Shown here piece after piece: positions 17,491 to 26,843 of a DNA stretch of 64,000 nucleotides. The notes under the pieces were generated by a model that was not told the DNA's origin, made no database searches, and saw only the letters and a program-made list of their open reading frames with translations. Both the position numbers and the translations under genes were made by a program. Where the stretch lies: contig CP097573.1 of the NCBI GenBank assembly GCA_000492175.2, positions 2,418,001 through 2,482,000 on the forward strand, given 5' to 3'. This DNA is from Firmicutes bacterium ASF500. Lineage in GTDB: Bacteria; Bacillota; Clostridia; Oscillospirales; Oscillospiraceae. How positions within the stretch are numbered: the first letter of the stretch is position 1; every line of letters begins with the position of its first letter.

Positions 17491-17542
17491 TTCCCCACAT
17501 TATACCGGACCCTGTTCTCTGTGACAACCCCCATTCTTCGTC

Positions 17543-17571
17543 TTTACTCCCCGGCCGAGCTATGGTAGAAT
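17543..17571 (+). promoter_or_regulatory. Promoter of recG
   Basis: TTTACT (17543-17548), 17-base spacer, TAGAAT (17566-17571). Confidence 0.65.
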
Positions 17572-17605
17572 AGGGCAACTATCCCCACAAAAGGAGGCCG
17601 CCCCC

Positions 17606-19696
17606 ATGGAGATCACCCGCGACACCCCTCTGACCGACTTCCCCGGCGTGGGGGAGGCCAGGGCCAAGAAGCTGGAGAAGCTGGGCCTGTCCAAGGCGGG
17701 CGACCTGCTCACCTGGTACCCCCGGGACTATGAGGACCGGCGGAAGGTCCACACCATTCGGGACGCCCCCCTGGAGGGCCGGGTGTGCGTTGAGGCCATG
17801 GCGGCGGAGCACCCCCGGCTGTCCCGCATCCGCAAGGGGCTGGAGCTGGTGCAGGTGAAGGTGGTGGACAACACGGGGGCCCTCCACCTCACCTTCTTCA
17901 ACCAGAGCTATATGGAGCGGGCCATACGGGCGGGGGAGGAATACATCTTCTACGGTACGGTGGAGGTCCAGGGCCGGCGGCGGACCATGGTCAACCCCAT
18001 CTTTGAACGGGCGGGGAAGCAGTCCGTCACCGGCTGTATCATGCCCGTCTACCGGCTGACGGCGGGCATCTCCAACCATCTGCTGGCCTCCCTCACCCGG
18101 CAGGCCCTGCCCTGCGCCGAGGGGATTTCTGAGACCCTGCCTCAGCACATCCGGCAGGCCCACAGTCTGGCGGCGGCGGAGTTTGCCGTGAAAAATATCC
18201 ACTTTCCCCAGGACGAACAGGCCCTGGACCTGGCCCGGCGGCGGCTGGCCTTTGAGGAGCTGTTCTATCTGGCGGTGGGACTCAGCTTCCTCAAGGACCG
18301 CCGGGACCAGGGGGGCGGGGGAGTGGCCGTCCCCCCGCGGCCCAAGGAGGAATTTCTCGCCCTGCTCCCCTTCGCCCCCACCGGGGCTCAGAGCCGGGTG
18401 ATGGACGAGGTGGCGAAGGACATGGCCTCGGGCCGGCCCATGAACCGGCTGGTCCAGGGGGACGTGGGCTCGGGCAAGACGGTGGTGGCGGCATACGCCG
18501 GGTGGCTGTGCGCCGGGAGCGGCTGTCAGGGGGCCCTGATGGCCCCCACCGAGGTGCTGGCGGAACAGCACTTCAAGTCCCTGTCCGCCCTCCTGGCTCC
18601 CGCCGGGGTGCAGGTGGGCCTGCTCACCGGCTCCATGACCGCCGCCGAGAAGAAAAAGACCCGGACCGCCCTGGCCCGGGGGGAGATCGGCTTTGTGGTG
18701 GGCACCCACGCCCTCATCTCCGATGGGGTGGAGTTTGCCAACCTGGCCCTCATCGTGGCCGACGAACAGCACCGCTTCGGGGTGGCCCAGCGGGCGGCTC
18801 TGGCCGCCAAGGGCGGGGAGGACACGCCGCCCCACGTCCTGGTCATGTCGGCCACCCCCATCCCCCGGACCCTGGCCCTCATCATCTACGGGGACCTGGA
18901 CGTGTCAGTGATCGACCAGCTCCCCCCGGGCCGGACCCCCATCTCCACCTACGTGGTCCGGGAGGACAAGCGTCAGCGGATGTATGGCTTTGTCCGGAAG
19001 CAGGTGGCCGAGGGGCGGCAGGCCTATATCATCTGCCCCGCCGTGGAGGAGAATCCCGACGCCGCCCTCCCCGGGGAGGAGAGCCCCGCTTTGAATTTAA
19101 AGGCCGTCAAGACCTACGCGGACAAGCTGCAAAAGGAGGTCTTTCCCGACCTGCGGGTGGACATCCTCCACGGGAAGATGAAGCCAAAAGAGAAGGAGGC
19201 GGCGATGTCCGCCTTTTCCGGGGGCATCACTCAGGTGCTGGTGGCCACCACCGTGGTGGAGGTGGGGGTGGATGTGCCCAACGCCTCCCTCATCATCATT
19301 GAGAACGCCGACCGCTTCGGCCTCAGCCAGCTCCACCAGCTCCGGGGCCGGGTGGGCCGGGGACAGCACCCCTCCCACTGCGTCCTCATCACCGCCACCC
19401 GGAGCCTGGAGGCTATGGAGCGGCTCCACACCCTGGCCTCCACCACCGACGGCTTTAAAATTTCCGAGGAGGACCTGAAAGCCCGGGGGCCCGGCGACTT
19501 CTTCGGCAACCGTCAGCACGGCCTGCCCCAGATGAAGCTGGCCGACCTCACCGGGGATATGCGCCTGCTCAGCGAGGCCCAGGAGGCCGCCAGGGAGCTG
19601 CTGGAGGAGGACCCCCGCCTTGCCGCCCCGGAGAACCGCCCCGTCTGGGAGCGGGTGCGCCAGCTCTTCGCCGATACGCCGGATATTTTTAATTAG
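17606..19696 (+). CDS. recG: ATP-dependent DNA helicase RecG
   Basis: RecG, 696 residues, near the usual length. An N-terminal wedge/OB domain carries out fork binding (residues 1-250). The helicase domain has Walker A GDVGSGKTVVA (about 285-295), the Walker B variant DEQH (DEQHRFG), motif III MSATPIPRT and motif VI with QLRGRVGRG. It reverses stalled forks and branch-migrates Holliday junctions in the cytoplasm. AAAGGAGG lies eight bases before the ATG. Confidence 0.97.
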   Translation: MEITRDTPLTDFPGVGEARAKKLEKLGLSKAGDLLTWYPRDYEDRRKVHTIRDAPLEGRVCVEAMAAEHPRLSRIRKGLELVQVKVVDNTGALHLTFFNQSYMERAIRAGEEYIFYGTVEVQGRRRTMVNPIFERAGKQSVTGCIMPVYRLTAGISNHLLASLTRQALPCAEGISETLPQHIRQAHSLAAAEFAVKNIHFPQDEQALDLARRRLAFEELFYLAVGLSFLKDRRDQGGGGVAVPPRPKEEFLALLPFAPTGAQSRVMDEVAKDMASGRPMNRLVQGDVGSGKTVVAAYAGWLCAGSGCQGALMAPTEVLAEQHFKSLSALLAPAGVQVGLLTGSMTAAEKKKTRTALARGEIGFVVGTHALISDGVEFANLALIVADEQHRFGVAQRAALAAKGGEDTPPHVLVMSATPIPRTLALIIYGDLDVSVIDQLPPGRTPISTYVVREDKRQRMYGFVRKQVAEGRQAYIICPAVEENPDAALPGEESPALNLKAVKTYADKLQKEVFPDLRVDILHGKMKPKEKEAAMSAFSGGITQVLVATTVVEVGVDVPNASLIIIENADRFGLSQLHQLRGRVGRGQHPSHCVLITATRSLEAMERLHTLASTTDGFKISEEDLKARGPGDFFGNRQHGLPQMKLADLTGDMRLLSEAQEAARELLEEDPRLAAPENRPVWERVRQLFADTPDIFN

Positions 19697-19730
19697 AATC
19701 CCTCCACCCCCGCCTACGGGGACGTAGGTT

Positions 19731-19883
19731 GTAGGGCGCGACGACCCCGGCGCGCCGTCCTCTTGAGGGTGCCCCGCTCTCCGTGGACGGCGGGCCGGGT
19801 CGTCCCGCCCTACGGAGAGGACCCCGCAGGCGACAGCCCCCCTTGCCAAAGGGGGGAGGGCCGCGAAGCGGCGGGGGGATTCC
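19731..19883. repeat. gtaggg...ccctac element plus GC-rich palindromic repeat
   Basis: 19731-19813 is a full 83-bp gtaggg/ccctac copy. 19818-19883 is a palindromic segment (AGCCCCCCTTGCCAAAGGGG, then GCCGCGAAGCGGC) that recurs inverted at 27979-28043. Together they fill the recG-GNAT gap. Confidence 0.75.
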
Positions 19884-19923
19884 AACCGCGAAGAGGGAAC
19901 ATTAACTAAAGGAGAAAACAATT

Positions 19924-20376
19924 ATGCTGACCTTTCGAGATATCACCCCCGGCGACCGGGACCTGGTGATCCCCATGGTCCGGGACTTCTATCAAAGCGA
20001 CGCGGTGGACCATCCGGTTGACGCCGCCGTTCTGGAGCGGTCCTTCCAGGACGCCGCCGACCCCGCCGAGCCTCTGCTCCGGGGGGTGCTGGTCCAGCGG
20101 GACGGGGCCCCCGCCGGCTATCTGTATGTGACCCAGTGCTACTCCGCCGAGGTGGGGGGCCGGTGCATCTTTATTGAGGAGATCTTTCTGAAACCGGAGC
20201 TCCGGGGACAGGGGCTGGGCACGGAGCTCATGGCCTGGCTGGAGCGGGAGTACCCCGCCGCCCGCCGCTTCCGGCTGGAGGTCACCCAGGTCAATCAGAG
20301 GGCCGTCCGCCTGTATCAGAGGGCGGGGTATGAATTTCTGCGCTACGACCAGATGGTACTGGACAAAATCAACTGA
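19924..20376 (+). CDS. GNAT-family N-acetyltransferase
   Basis: A 150-residue GNAT acetyltransferase transferring acetyl from acetyl-CoA to an unknown amine. The acetyl-CoA-binding motif A is visible as FLKPELRGQGLGTELMAWLE, and the C-terminal LYQRAGYE motif is typical. AAGGAG precedes the ATG. It is followed after 14 bases by a small cysteine protein and is probably cotranscribed with it. Confidence 0.9.
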   Translation: MLTFRDITPGDRDLVIPMVRDFYQSDAVDHPVDAAVLERSFQDAADPAEPLLRGVLVQRDGAPAGYLYVTQCYSAEVGGRCIFIEEIFLKPELRGQGLGTELMAWLEREYPAARRFRLEVTQVNQRAVRLYQRAGYEFLRYDQMVLDKIN

Positions 20377-20390
20377 GAGAGAGGAGAATT

Positions 20391-20762
20391 ATGATGACCC
20401 ACCTGGAAAAGGCCCGGGAGCTCCGGGCCTGCACCGACATTCACTTCAACTGCTGTCAATCCGTCCTGGTCCCCTTCGCCCAGGAGATGGGCCTGACCGA
20501 GGAGCAGGCCTACGCCCTGGGGGACAATTTCGGCGCGGGGATGCGCTGCGGCTCCACCTGCGGGGCCCTGTCCGGGGCACTGATGGTGCTGGGGATGACC
20601 CACTACCCCCCGGAGGAGGTGGACAGCTTCCGGCGCAAATTTTTGCAGGACCACGGGGAAATTCACTGCGCCGCCCTGCTGAAGGCCGCCCACGAGGCGG
20701 GTATCCCCCGGAAGGAGCACTGCGACGGCCTGGTGCTGGATACGGTGGAGGCGCTGGGGTAA
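20391..20762 (+). CDS. C_GCAxxG_C_C family protein
   Basis: A 123-residue protein with the conserved cysteine pattern of the C_GCAxxG_C_C family: FNCCQSV near residue 20, GAGMRCGSTCGALSGALMVLG in the middle, and later single cysteines (IHCAAL, EHCDGL). Family members are widespread in anaerobes and often sit near redox enzymes; their function is not established. The cysteines suggest metal or cluster binding. AGAGGAG precedes the ATG and a strong terminator follows. Confidence 0.88.
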   Translation: MMTHLEKARELRACTDIHFNCCQSVLVPFAQEMGLTEEQAYALGDNFGAGMRCGSTCGALSGALMVLGMTHYPPEEVDSFRRKFLQDHGEIHCAALLKAAHEAGIPRKEHCDGLVLDTVEALG

Positions 20763-20767
20763 AACCA

Positions 20768-20801
20768 AACAGGGACACCCCGTTAGGGTGTCCCTGTTTG
20801 G
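20768..20801 (+). terminator. Terminator after the C_GCAxxG_C_C gene
   Basis: CAAACAGGGACACC pairs with GGTGTCCCTGTTTG around a 7-base loop. Confidence 0.75.
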
Positions 20802-21059
20802 CGATCTGGAAGGATGGATGAAAAAGGAATGATAGAGTTCAGGTAAAAATTCGGAACAGCCGGCAAGAGCGGCAGCCGGTTCTTCGTTAAATTTTTAACC
20901 CTTTCTCTGTCACAAACTTTACCACTTCGCCCGAGAAAATACCATCCCCAAATCCATTATACATGATATTACTGTTTTCTTATGATTTCAATCATGGAGC
21001 GGCCCGCGCCCGGAAGGGACATAATGGGCCGTAATTCCACGCGAGAGAGGAGCCTGACC

Positions 21060-22106
21060 GTGAACGAACTGTCCCAGCTGGCCGTCCCCCTGCTCACCTG
21101 GTACCGAGAGAACGCCAGAGCTCTGCCCTGGCGGAGTGACCCCACCCCTTACCATGTGTGGGTATCTGAGATCATGCTCCAGCAGACCCGGGTGGCGGCG
21201 GTGCTGGACTACTACCGCCGCTTTCTGGAGGCCGCCCCCCACCCGGCCGCCCTGGCCGCCCTGCCCCCGGACCAGCTGATGAAGCTGTGGCAGGGGCTGG
21301 GCTACTACAGCCGGGCCCGGAACCTGCAAAAGGCGGCGGTCCAGATCATGGAGGACCACGCCGGGGTATTTCCAAACACTTATGAGGCCATCCGGGCTCT
21401 GGCCGGGGTGGGGGACTACACCGCCGGGGCCATCGCCTCCATCGCCTTCGGACTGCCCGTTCCGGCGGTGGACGGCAATGTCCTCCGGGTGACCGCCCGG
21501 ATTACCGGGGACGGCGGGGACATCTCCACCCCCGCGATGAAAAAGAAAGTGACCGCCGCCCTGGCAGAGGTCATTCCCCTGGACGCCCCGGGGGACTTCA
21601 ACCAGGCCCTAATGGAGCTGGGGGCCACCGTCTGCCTGCCCAACGGCGCGCCGCTGTGTGAAAAATGTCCCGCCGCCGCCCTCTGCCGGGCCTTTCAGGA
21701 GGGCCGCACCGGCGAGCTGCCCGTCAAGGCGGCGAAGAAGGCCCGGCGGGTGGAGGAGCGGACCGTCTACCTCCTGTTCCACGGGGACAGGGTGGCCCTC
21801 CGCCGCCGCCCGGAGCGGGGCCTGCTGGCGGGGCTGTGGGAGTATCCCAACGAGCTGGCAACTGGGGCGGGCCGGCCGGAGCAATGGGGTCTGTCCGCCC
21901 CGCGCTTGGTGAAGGCGGGGACCGGGAAGCACATCTTCACCCATATCGAGTGGCGCATGACCGCCCTGGCCGGGGAGCTGGACGGCCCCGGCCTGCCCGA
22001 GGGCTGGGTGTGGGCCAGCCGGGGGGACCTGCGGGACACCTACGCCGTCCCCAACGCATTCCAGTCCTTCCAGGGGACCGTCCTGGACCGACTGGGCCAT
22101 TTCTGA
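21060..22106 (+). CDS. mutY: A/G-specific adenine glycosylase
   Basis: MutY, 348 residues, removing adenine mispaired with 8-oxoguanine. It has the helix-hairpin-helix GVGDYTAGAIASIAFG with catalytic Asp in VPAVDGNV, the 4Fe-4S ligands C-x6-C-x2-C-x5-C (CLPNGAPLCEKCPAAALC), and a C-terminal NUDIX-like domain for 8-oxoG recognition. The GTG at 21060 is chosen because GAGAGGAG lies seven bases upstream and the protein then begins like its family; ATGs at 20982 and 21024 are in frame alternatives. Confidence 0.94.
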   Translation: MNELSQLAVPLLTWYRENARALPWRSDPTPYHVWVSEIMLQQTRVAAVLDYYRRFLEAAPHPAALAALPPDQLMKLWQGLGYYSRARNLQKAAVQIMEDHAGVFPNTYEAIRALAGVGDYTAGAIASIAFGLPVPAVDGNVLRVTARITGDGGDISTPAMKKKVTAALAEVIPLDAPGDFNQALMELGATVCLPNGAPLCEKCPAAALCRAFQEGRTGELPVKAAKKARRVEERTVYLLFHGDRVALRRRPERGLLAGLWEYPNELATGAGRPEQWGLSAPRLVKAGTGKHIFTHIEWRMTALAGELDGPGLPEGWVWASRGDLRDTYAVPNAFQSFQGTVLDRLGHF

Positions 22107-22119
22107 GAGGAGGAGCGCC

Positions 22120-22998
22120 ATGATCTGCGCGCTGTGTCCCCGAGGCTGTGGAGCGGAGCGGACCGAAACCGCCGGGAGGGGGTTTTGCCGGATGCCCGAG
22201 GGGCCCGTCCTGGCCCGTGCCGCCCTCCACCACTGGGAAGAGCCCCCCATCTCCGGGACCCGGGGCTCGGGGACGGTATTCTTCTCCGGCTGTTCCCTGG
22301 GGTGTGTGTTCTGTCAGAATGAGAAAATCAGCCATGAGGATTTTGGACGGGCCATCTCCCTAGAGCGCCTGCGGGAGATCTGTGAGGCGCTGATTGCCCA
22401 GGGGGCCCACAACCTGAATTTCGTCAACCCCACCCACTACGCCCATGTGCTGTCTACCCTGCTGGAGGGCTGGCGTCCTCCTGTCCCTGTTGTATTCAAC
22501 ACCGGGGGATATGACAAAACGGATACCCTGCGGGCGCTGGAGGGCAAGATCGACGTCTACCTCCCCGACCTGAAATACCTGGACGGGGACACGGCGGGTC
22601 GGTACTCCGCTGCCCCCAACTACCCGGAGGCGGCTCAAGAGGCCATCCGGGAGATGGTCCGTCAGACCGGGCCCTGCCGGTTTGATGATGATGGTCTGTT
22701 ATCAAGGGGGACGATTATACGACACCTCATCCTCCCCGGCCAGCTGAACCAGGCCAAGGCGGTGATGGACTGGGTGGCTCGGGAATTTCCCGCCGGGACA
22801 GTGCTCTTCTCCCTCATGAGCCAGTACACCCCCTGGGGGGACCTGTCCGCCGTCCCGGAGCTGGACCGCCGCTTGCGCCCCGGGGAGATGCGGGCGGCTC
22901 AGGAATACATGGAAAATCTGGGCCTGTCCGGCTTCACCCAGGAGCGGGCCTCCGCCCGGGAGGAGTACACCCCGCCCTTCGACCTGACGGGAATTTGA
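22120..22998 (+). CDS. Radical SAM protein (PflX/PflA-like)
   Basis: A 292-residue radical SAM protein. The cluster motif is CSLGCVFC near residue 65, preceded by a small N-terminal cysteine cluster CALCPRGCG. The overall pattern (LNFVNPTHYAHVL, DVYLPDLKY) matches the PflX group related to pyruvate-formate-lyase activases; the real target is unknown. It starts 13 bases after mutY with AGGAGGAG and is cotranscribed. Confidence 0.88.
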   Translation: MICALCPRGCGAERTETAGRGFCRMPEGPVLARAALHHWEEPPISGTRGSGTVFFSGCSLGCVFCQNEKISHEDFGRAISLERLREICEALIAQGAHNLNFVNPTHYAHVLSTLLEGWRPPVPVVFNTGGYDKTDTLRALEGKIDVYLPDLKYLDGDTAGRYSAAPNYPEAAQEAIREMVRQTGPCRFDDDGLLSRGTIIRHLILPGQLNQAKAVMDWVAREFPAGTVLFSLMSQYTPWGDLSAVPELDRRLRPGEMRAAQEYMENLGLSGFTQERASAREEYTPPFDLTGI

Positions 22999-23057
22999 CC
23001 CGATGCTCGGGCGGGCCTTTCGGCAAAATTCCCCTGTGCATGGAGGGGGAAGTCTGA

Positions 23058-23063
23058 TATAAT
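23058..23063 (+). promoter_or_regulatory. Extended -10 promoter before hemW
   Basis: TGATATAAT (TATAAT at 23058-23063) with only a weak -35 (TGTGCA, 17-base spacer). Confidence 0.55.
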
Positions 23064-23094
23064 GTTGAGCATCAACGGGTACGGAGGAGTAATC

Positions 23095-24324
23095 ATGCGA
23101 AGGAGACAGGCGGCGGGGGAGCGGCTGGGCATTTACATCCACATTCCCTTTTGCCGGAGCAAATGCGATTACTGTGATTTCTATTCCCTGGCCGGTCAGG
23201 AGGGGCGGATGGACGAGTATCAGCGGGCGCTGCTGACCCATCTGAGGGAGACCGCCCCCATGGCGTCCAGCTGTGTGGTGGACACGGTCTACTTCGGCGG
23301 GGGCACCCCCAGCTGGTATGGGGCCAAGCGCCTGCGGGAGCTGCTGTCCGCCATCCGGAAGGCCTACCGGGTGGAGAAGGGGGCGGAGATCACCCTCGAG
23401 GCCAACCCGGACAGCGTGGACTTCAAGTCCCTGCGGGCCCTGCGGCGTGCGGGCTTCAACCGGGTGTCCTTCGGAATCCAGTCGGCCTGCCCCGGGGAGC
23501 TGGAGGCAGTCCACCGGCCCCACACGGCCCAGCGGGGGGACCAGGCAGTGGAGGAGGCCCGGCGGGCGGGGCTGAAAAACGTGTCGCTGGACCTGATCTA
23601 CGGCCTGCCCGGGCAGACCGGGGCCAGCTGGCGGGAGACGGTGGAGCACGCCCTGTCTCTGGCCCCGGAGCACCTGTCCTGCTACGGCCTGAAGGTGGAG
23701 GAGGGCACCCTCCTGGCCGACCGGGTCGCCCGGGGGGAGACCCTGCCCGACGACGACAGTCAGGCGGATATGTACCTCTGGGCGGTGGACCGGCTGGCCC
23801 AGGCGGGCTATGAGCAGTATGAGATCTCCAACTTCGCCAGGCCGGGCCTTCTCTCCCGGCATAACCTGCGGTACTGGCAGCTGCGGCCCTATCTGGGCTT
23901 CGGCCCGGCGGCCCACTCCGACTTCGGCGGACGGCGGTACGCCTGGGTCCGGGACCTGGAGGGGTACATGAGCGGCGTGCTGTCCGGCGGGAAACTGCTG
24001 GACAGCCAGGAGCTGATTCCCGAGAAGGAGCGGGGGAGCGAATACCTGATGCTGGGCCTGCGCACCGCCCAGGGGGTGGAGGAGTGGGAGTACCGGGGGC
24101 GGTATTTTATGGACTTCTCCCCCATCGAGGGCCGGCTGGAGGAGTTCGCCGCCCAGGGCTGGGCGGTAAAGACGGCGGAGGGCCGCTGGCGGCTCACCCC
24201 CAAGGGCTTTCTGGTGTCCAACCAGCTGATCGGCGACCTGCTGGAGCGCCAGGAACGGGCCAGCCTGGGCGAGCTGCTCCCCAAGGCCCAGGCCCGCTAT
24301 CAGGGCAGGACCCAGCGGCGGTAG
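23095..24324 (+). CDS. hemW: HemW-type radical SAM heme chaperone
   Basis: A 409-residue homologue of HemN/HemW. The radical SAM motif is C20-x3-C24-x2-C27 (PFCRSKCDYC), lacking the extra cysteine of true oxygen-independent coproporphyrinogen oxidase (CxxxCxxC then F-Y instead of C). That favours a HemW heme-chaperone role. FGGGTPS and the C-terminal HemN-C winged region are present. The start at 23095 follows GGAGGAG; an upstream ATG at 23062 lies inside the promoter. Confidence 0.88.
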   Translation: MRRRQAAGERLGIYIHIPFCRSKCDYCDFYSLAGQEGRMDEYQRALLTHLRETAPMASSCVVDTVYFGGGTPSWYGAKRLRELLSAIRKAYRVEKGAEITLEANPDSVDFKSLRALRRAGFNRVSFGIQSACPGELEAVHRPHTAQRGDQAVEEARRAGLKNVSLDLIYGLPGQTGASWRETVEHALSLAPEHLSCYGLKVEEGTLLADRVARGETLPDDDSQADMYLWAVDRLAQAGYEQYEISNFARPGLLSRHNLRYWQLRPYLGFGPAAHSDFGGRRYAWVRDLEGYMSGVLSGGKLLDSQELIPEKERGSEYLMLGLRTAQGVEEWEYRGRYFMDFSPIEGRLEEFAAQGWAVKTAEGRWRLTPKGFLVSNQLIGDLLERQERASLGELLPKAQARYQGRTQRR

Positions 24325-24365
24325 CGCCGCCCCTGTCTGCCAAAAATTGAATATTTTTTCATCAT

Positions 24366-24409
24366 CGGACAGCGGAATGGCTATTTTACCTCCGCCGTCC
24401 GTCTTTTTT
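24366..24409 (+). terminator. Terminator after hemW
   Basis: CGGACAGCGGA pairs with TCCGCCGTCCG (one bulge), followed by TCTTTTTT. Confidence 0.8.
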
Positions 24410-24439
24410 AACAATTCATTCACACCTGCGTAATTTTTG

Positions 24440-24468
24440 TTGCAAGCGGGATATAATAGTGCTATAAT
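24440..24468 (+). promoter_or_regulatory. Promoter of murA with structured leader
   Basis: TTGCAA (24440-24445), 17-base spacer, TATAAT (24463-24468). The leader of about 105 bases holds two hairpins, GCCCTGA...TCAGGG and ATATGGCC/GGCCATAT, of unknown purpose. Confidence 0.75.
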
Positions 24469-24581
24469 ATATCCGGTTTGTTATGCCCTGACTGAATCAG
24501 GGTGTTCTTTATGATATTACATATGGCCCTCCGGCCATATCTTCTATAGATTCCAAGACTTGGAAAAGAGGGTGCTGTCGC

Positions 24582-25877
24582 TTGACAAAATATTTGATTC
24601 ACGGAGGAAATACCCTCCACGGAACCATCCAGATCAGCGGGGCCAAAAACGCCGCTGTAGCAATCATTCCCGCCACTCTGCTGGTAGACGGCGTGTGCCG
24701 CATTGAAAACGTCCCCCAGATCAGCGACGTGACGCTGATCCTTCAGATTTTAAGAGAGCTGGGCGCCGACGTGCGCATGGTGAACCGGACCACCCTGGAG
24801 GTGGACTGCTCCCATATCCGCAACCGACAGGTGCCCTATGAGCTGGCCCGGAGGATTCGAGCCAGCTATTACTTGGTCGGCTCCCTGCTGGGCCGGTTCG
24901 GCTGGGCGGAGGTCCCCCTGCCCGGCGGCTGTGACCTGGGCGGACGGCCCGTGGACCAGCACATCAAGGGCTTTGTGGCTATGGGGGCCGAGGTGGACGT
25001 GCGCAACGGCCTGATTTACGCCCGGGTGCCCAACGGGGCCCGGCTGTCCGGGGGACAGGTCTATCTGGATATTGTCTCCGTGGGGGCCACCATGAATATC
25101 ATGCTGGCCGCTGCCCTGGCCAGCGGCCGCACCGTCATCGAAAACGCCGCCAAGGAGCCCCATATCGTGGATCTGGCCAACTTCCTCAACTCCATGGGGG
25201 CCGACATCCGGGGGGCGGGCACCGACGTAATCAAGATCAGAGGCGTGTCCCGGCTGAGGGGCGGCGCCTACTCCATCATCCCCGACCAGATCGAGGCGGG
25301 CACCTATATGGCCGCTGTGGCCGCCGCCGGGGGCGAGGTGCTCATTAAAAACGTCATCCCCAAGCACCTGGACTGCATCACCGCCAAGCTGGTGGAGATG
25401 GGGGTGGACGTGGAGGAGCGGGACGACGCCCTCCTTCTCCGCCGGGAGGGCCCTATGGGCCGGGTGAACGTAAAGACCATGCCCTACCCCGGCTTTCCCA
25501 CCGATATGCAGCCTCAGATCGCCGCCGTCCTGTGCGTGGCGCAGGGCACCAGCGTCCTCACCGAGGGGGTGTGGGACAACCGTTACCGCTATGTGGACGA
25601 GTTCCGCCGCATGGGGGCCCACATCCAGGTGGACGGCAAGGTGGCCGTCATCGAGGGGGTGGACCACCTGACGGGAGCTCCCGTTCACGCCTGCGACCTG
25701 CGGGCCGGAGCCGCCATGATTATCGCTGGTCTGGCCGCTCAGGGCGTCACCGAGATCGACGGCATCCACCACATTGAGCGGGGCTATGAGACCATCGTGG
25801 AAAAGCTGGCCAGCCTGGGCGCTGACATCCAGACCGTCGCCATCCCAGACGAGGAAAGTCAGGTACAGGTGAGTTGA
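24582..25877 (+). CDS. murA: UDP-N-acetylglucosamine 1-carboxyvinyltransferase
   Basis: MurA, 431 residues, transferring enolpyruvate from PEP to UDP-GlcNAc in the first committed step of peptidoglycan synthesis. Lys22/Asn23 (SGAKNAAV) and the catalytic Cys117 in LPGGCDLGGRP are present, so the usual fosfomycin target is kept. It uses a TTG start, supported by GAGGGTG seven bases upstream and by the family N-terminus (MTKYLIHGG). Confidence 0.97.
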   Translation: MTKYLIHGGNTLHGTIQISGAKNAAVAIIPATLLVDGVCRIENVPQISDVTLILQILRELGADVRMVNRTTLEVDCSHIRNRQVPYELARRIRASYYLVGSLLGRFGWAEVPLPGGCDLGGRPVDQHIKGFVAMGAEVDVRNGLIYARVPNGARLSGGQVYLDIVSVGATMNIMLAAALASGRTVIENAAKEPHIVDLANFLNSMGADIRGAGTDVIKIRGVSRLRGGAYSIIPDQIEAGTYMAAVAAAGGEVLIKNVIPKHLDCITAKLVEMGVDVEERDDALLLRREGPMGRVNVKTMPYPGFPTDMQPQIAAVLCVAQGTSVLTEGVWDNRYRYVDEFRRMGAHIQVDGKVAVIEGVDHLTGAPVHACDLRAGAAMIIAGLAAQGVTEIDGIHHIERGYETIVEKLASLGADIQTVAIPDEESQVQVS

Positions 25878-25885
25878 CAGCGCCT

Positions 25886-25966
25886 GTAGGGGCCGACGAC
25901 CCGGCGGCCCGATGTTTCGATGTTCCGCGAGTATTAAGACGGCGCGCCGAGGTCGTCGCGCCCTAC
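25886..25966. repeat. gtaggg...ccctac intergenic element
   Basis: An 81-bp copy with ends GTAGGGGCCGACGACC and GGTCGTCGCGCCCTAC, between murA and the YycJ-like gene. Confidence 0.75.
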
Positions 25967-26030
25967 ACAGCATTTCCCAGGGTCCGGCAAGGGTGTCGGG
26001 CCCTGAAGTGTTTTTATGAGGAGCGATATT

Positions 26031-26843
26031 TTGTTCACCTTTACCACTATCGCCAGCGGTTCCACGGGCAACGCCGGGCTGGTGTCCTGTGGGGACACCC
26101 ATATTTTACTGGACGCGGGGATTTCCGCCAAGCGCGTCACCGCCGGTCTGGCGGAGCTGGGGGTGAAGCCCCATCAGCTGTCCGCCATCCTGCTCACCCA
26201 TGAGCACAGCGACCACGTGTCCGGCCTGCGGGTGCTGACCAAAAAGGCGGGGGCTCCCATCTACGCCACCCATCCCACCCTGCTGGAGTGGTCCCGGCGG
26301 AACCGGTGCGACGAGGTAGAGGCGCTGCTCCGGCCTCATGAGGCGGGGACCGGGTTTCAGATCGGCTCGCTGTGGGTGGAGTCCTTCCCCACCCCCCACG
26401 ACGCGGCGGGCAGCGTAGGCTGGTCCATCGCCGGGGAGGGGGTCCGCATGGTGCTGTGCACCGACCTGGGCCATGTCACCGAGCCGGTCCGCCGGGCGGT
26501 GGCGGGCTGTGACCTGCTGGTGTGCGAGTCCAATCACGACGTGGACTGGGTCAAATCGGGGCCCTACTCTTATTACTTAAAGCAGCGCATTTTGGGGGAC
26601 TACGGCCACCTGTCCAACGAGGCGGGTGCCGAGCTGGCCGCTTTCGCCGTGGAGAACGGCACCCGGTCGGTGATCCTGGCCCACCTGTCCCAGACCAACA
26701 ACACCCCCGCCCGGGCCTATGAGACGGCGGCCCTCCGCCTGATGGCTATGGACTGCGACCTGGAGCGGGACATCTCCCTGTGGGTGGCCCCGGCCAGCGC
26801 TCTGGGCCCCACCTGGAGCCCCAAGGAGGCACCGGTATGCTGA
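26031..26843 (+). CDS. MBL-fold hydrolase, YycJ/WalJ-like
   Basis: A 270-residue metallo-beta-lactamase-fold protein. The metal motif is THEHSDHVSGL, with later ligands in CTDLGHV and LAHLSQTNN. SGSTGNAG at the N-terminus is typical of YycJ/WalJ, linked in Bacillus to cell-wall and DNA-damage phenotypes; the function here is inferred. The TTG at 26031 is preferred because GAGGAG lies seven bases before it; an in-frame ATG at 26016 would place that site inside the gene. It overlaps rlmH by seven bases. Confidence 0.88.
   Translation: MFTFTTIASGSTGNAGLVSCGDTHILLDAGISAKRVTAGLAELGVKPHQLSAILLTHEHSDHVSGLRVLTKKAGAPIYATHPTLLEWSRRNRCDEVEALLRPHEAGTGFQIGSLWVESFPTPHDAAGSVGWSIAGEGVRMVLCTDLGHVTEPVRRAVAGCDLLVCESNHDVDWVKSGPYSYYLKQRILGDYGHLSNEAGAELAAFAVENGTRSVILAHLSQTNNTPARAYETAALRLMAMDCDLERDISLWVAPASALGPTWSPKEAPVC

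Noticed and set aside
17378..17578. 67-codon N-terminal extension of the 2-hydroxyacid dehydrogenase
   Set aside because: It runs through a gtaggg...ccctac element and the recG promoter; the start at 17377 has AAAGGAG.
20982..21059. Longer mutY start at ATG 20982 or 21024
   Set aside because: The extra residues do not look like MutY and the GTG at 21060 has a better placed GAGAGGAG.
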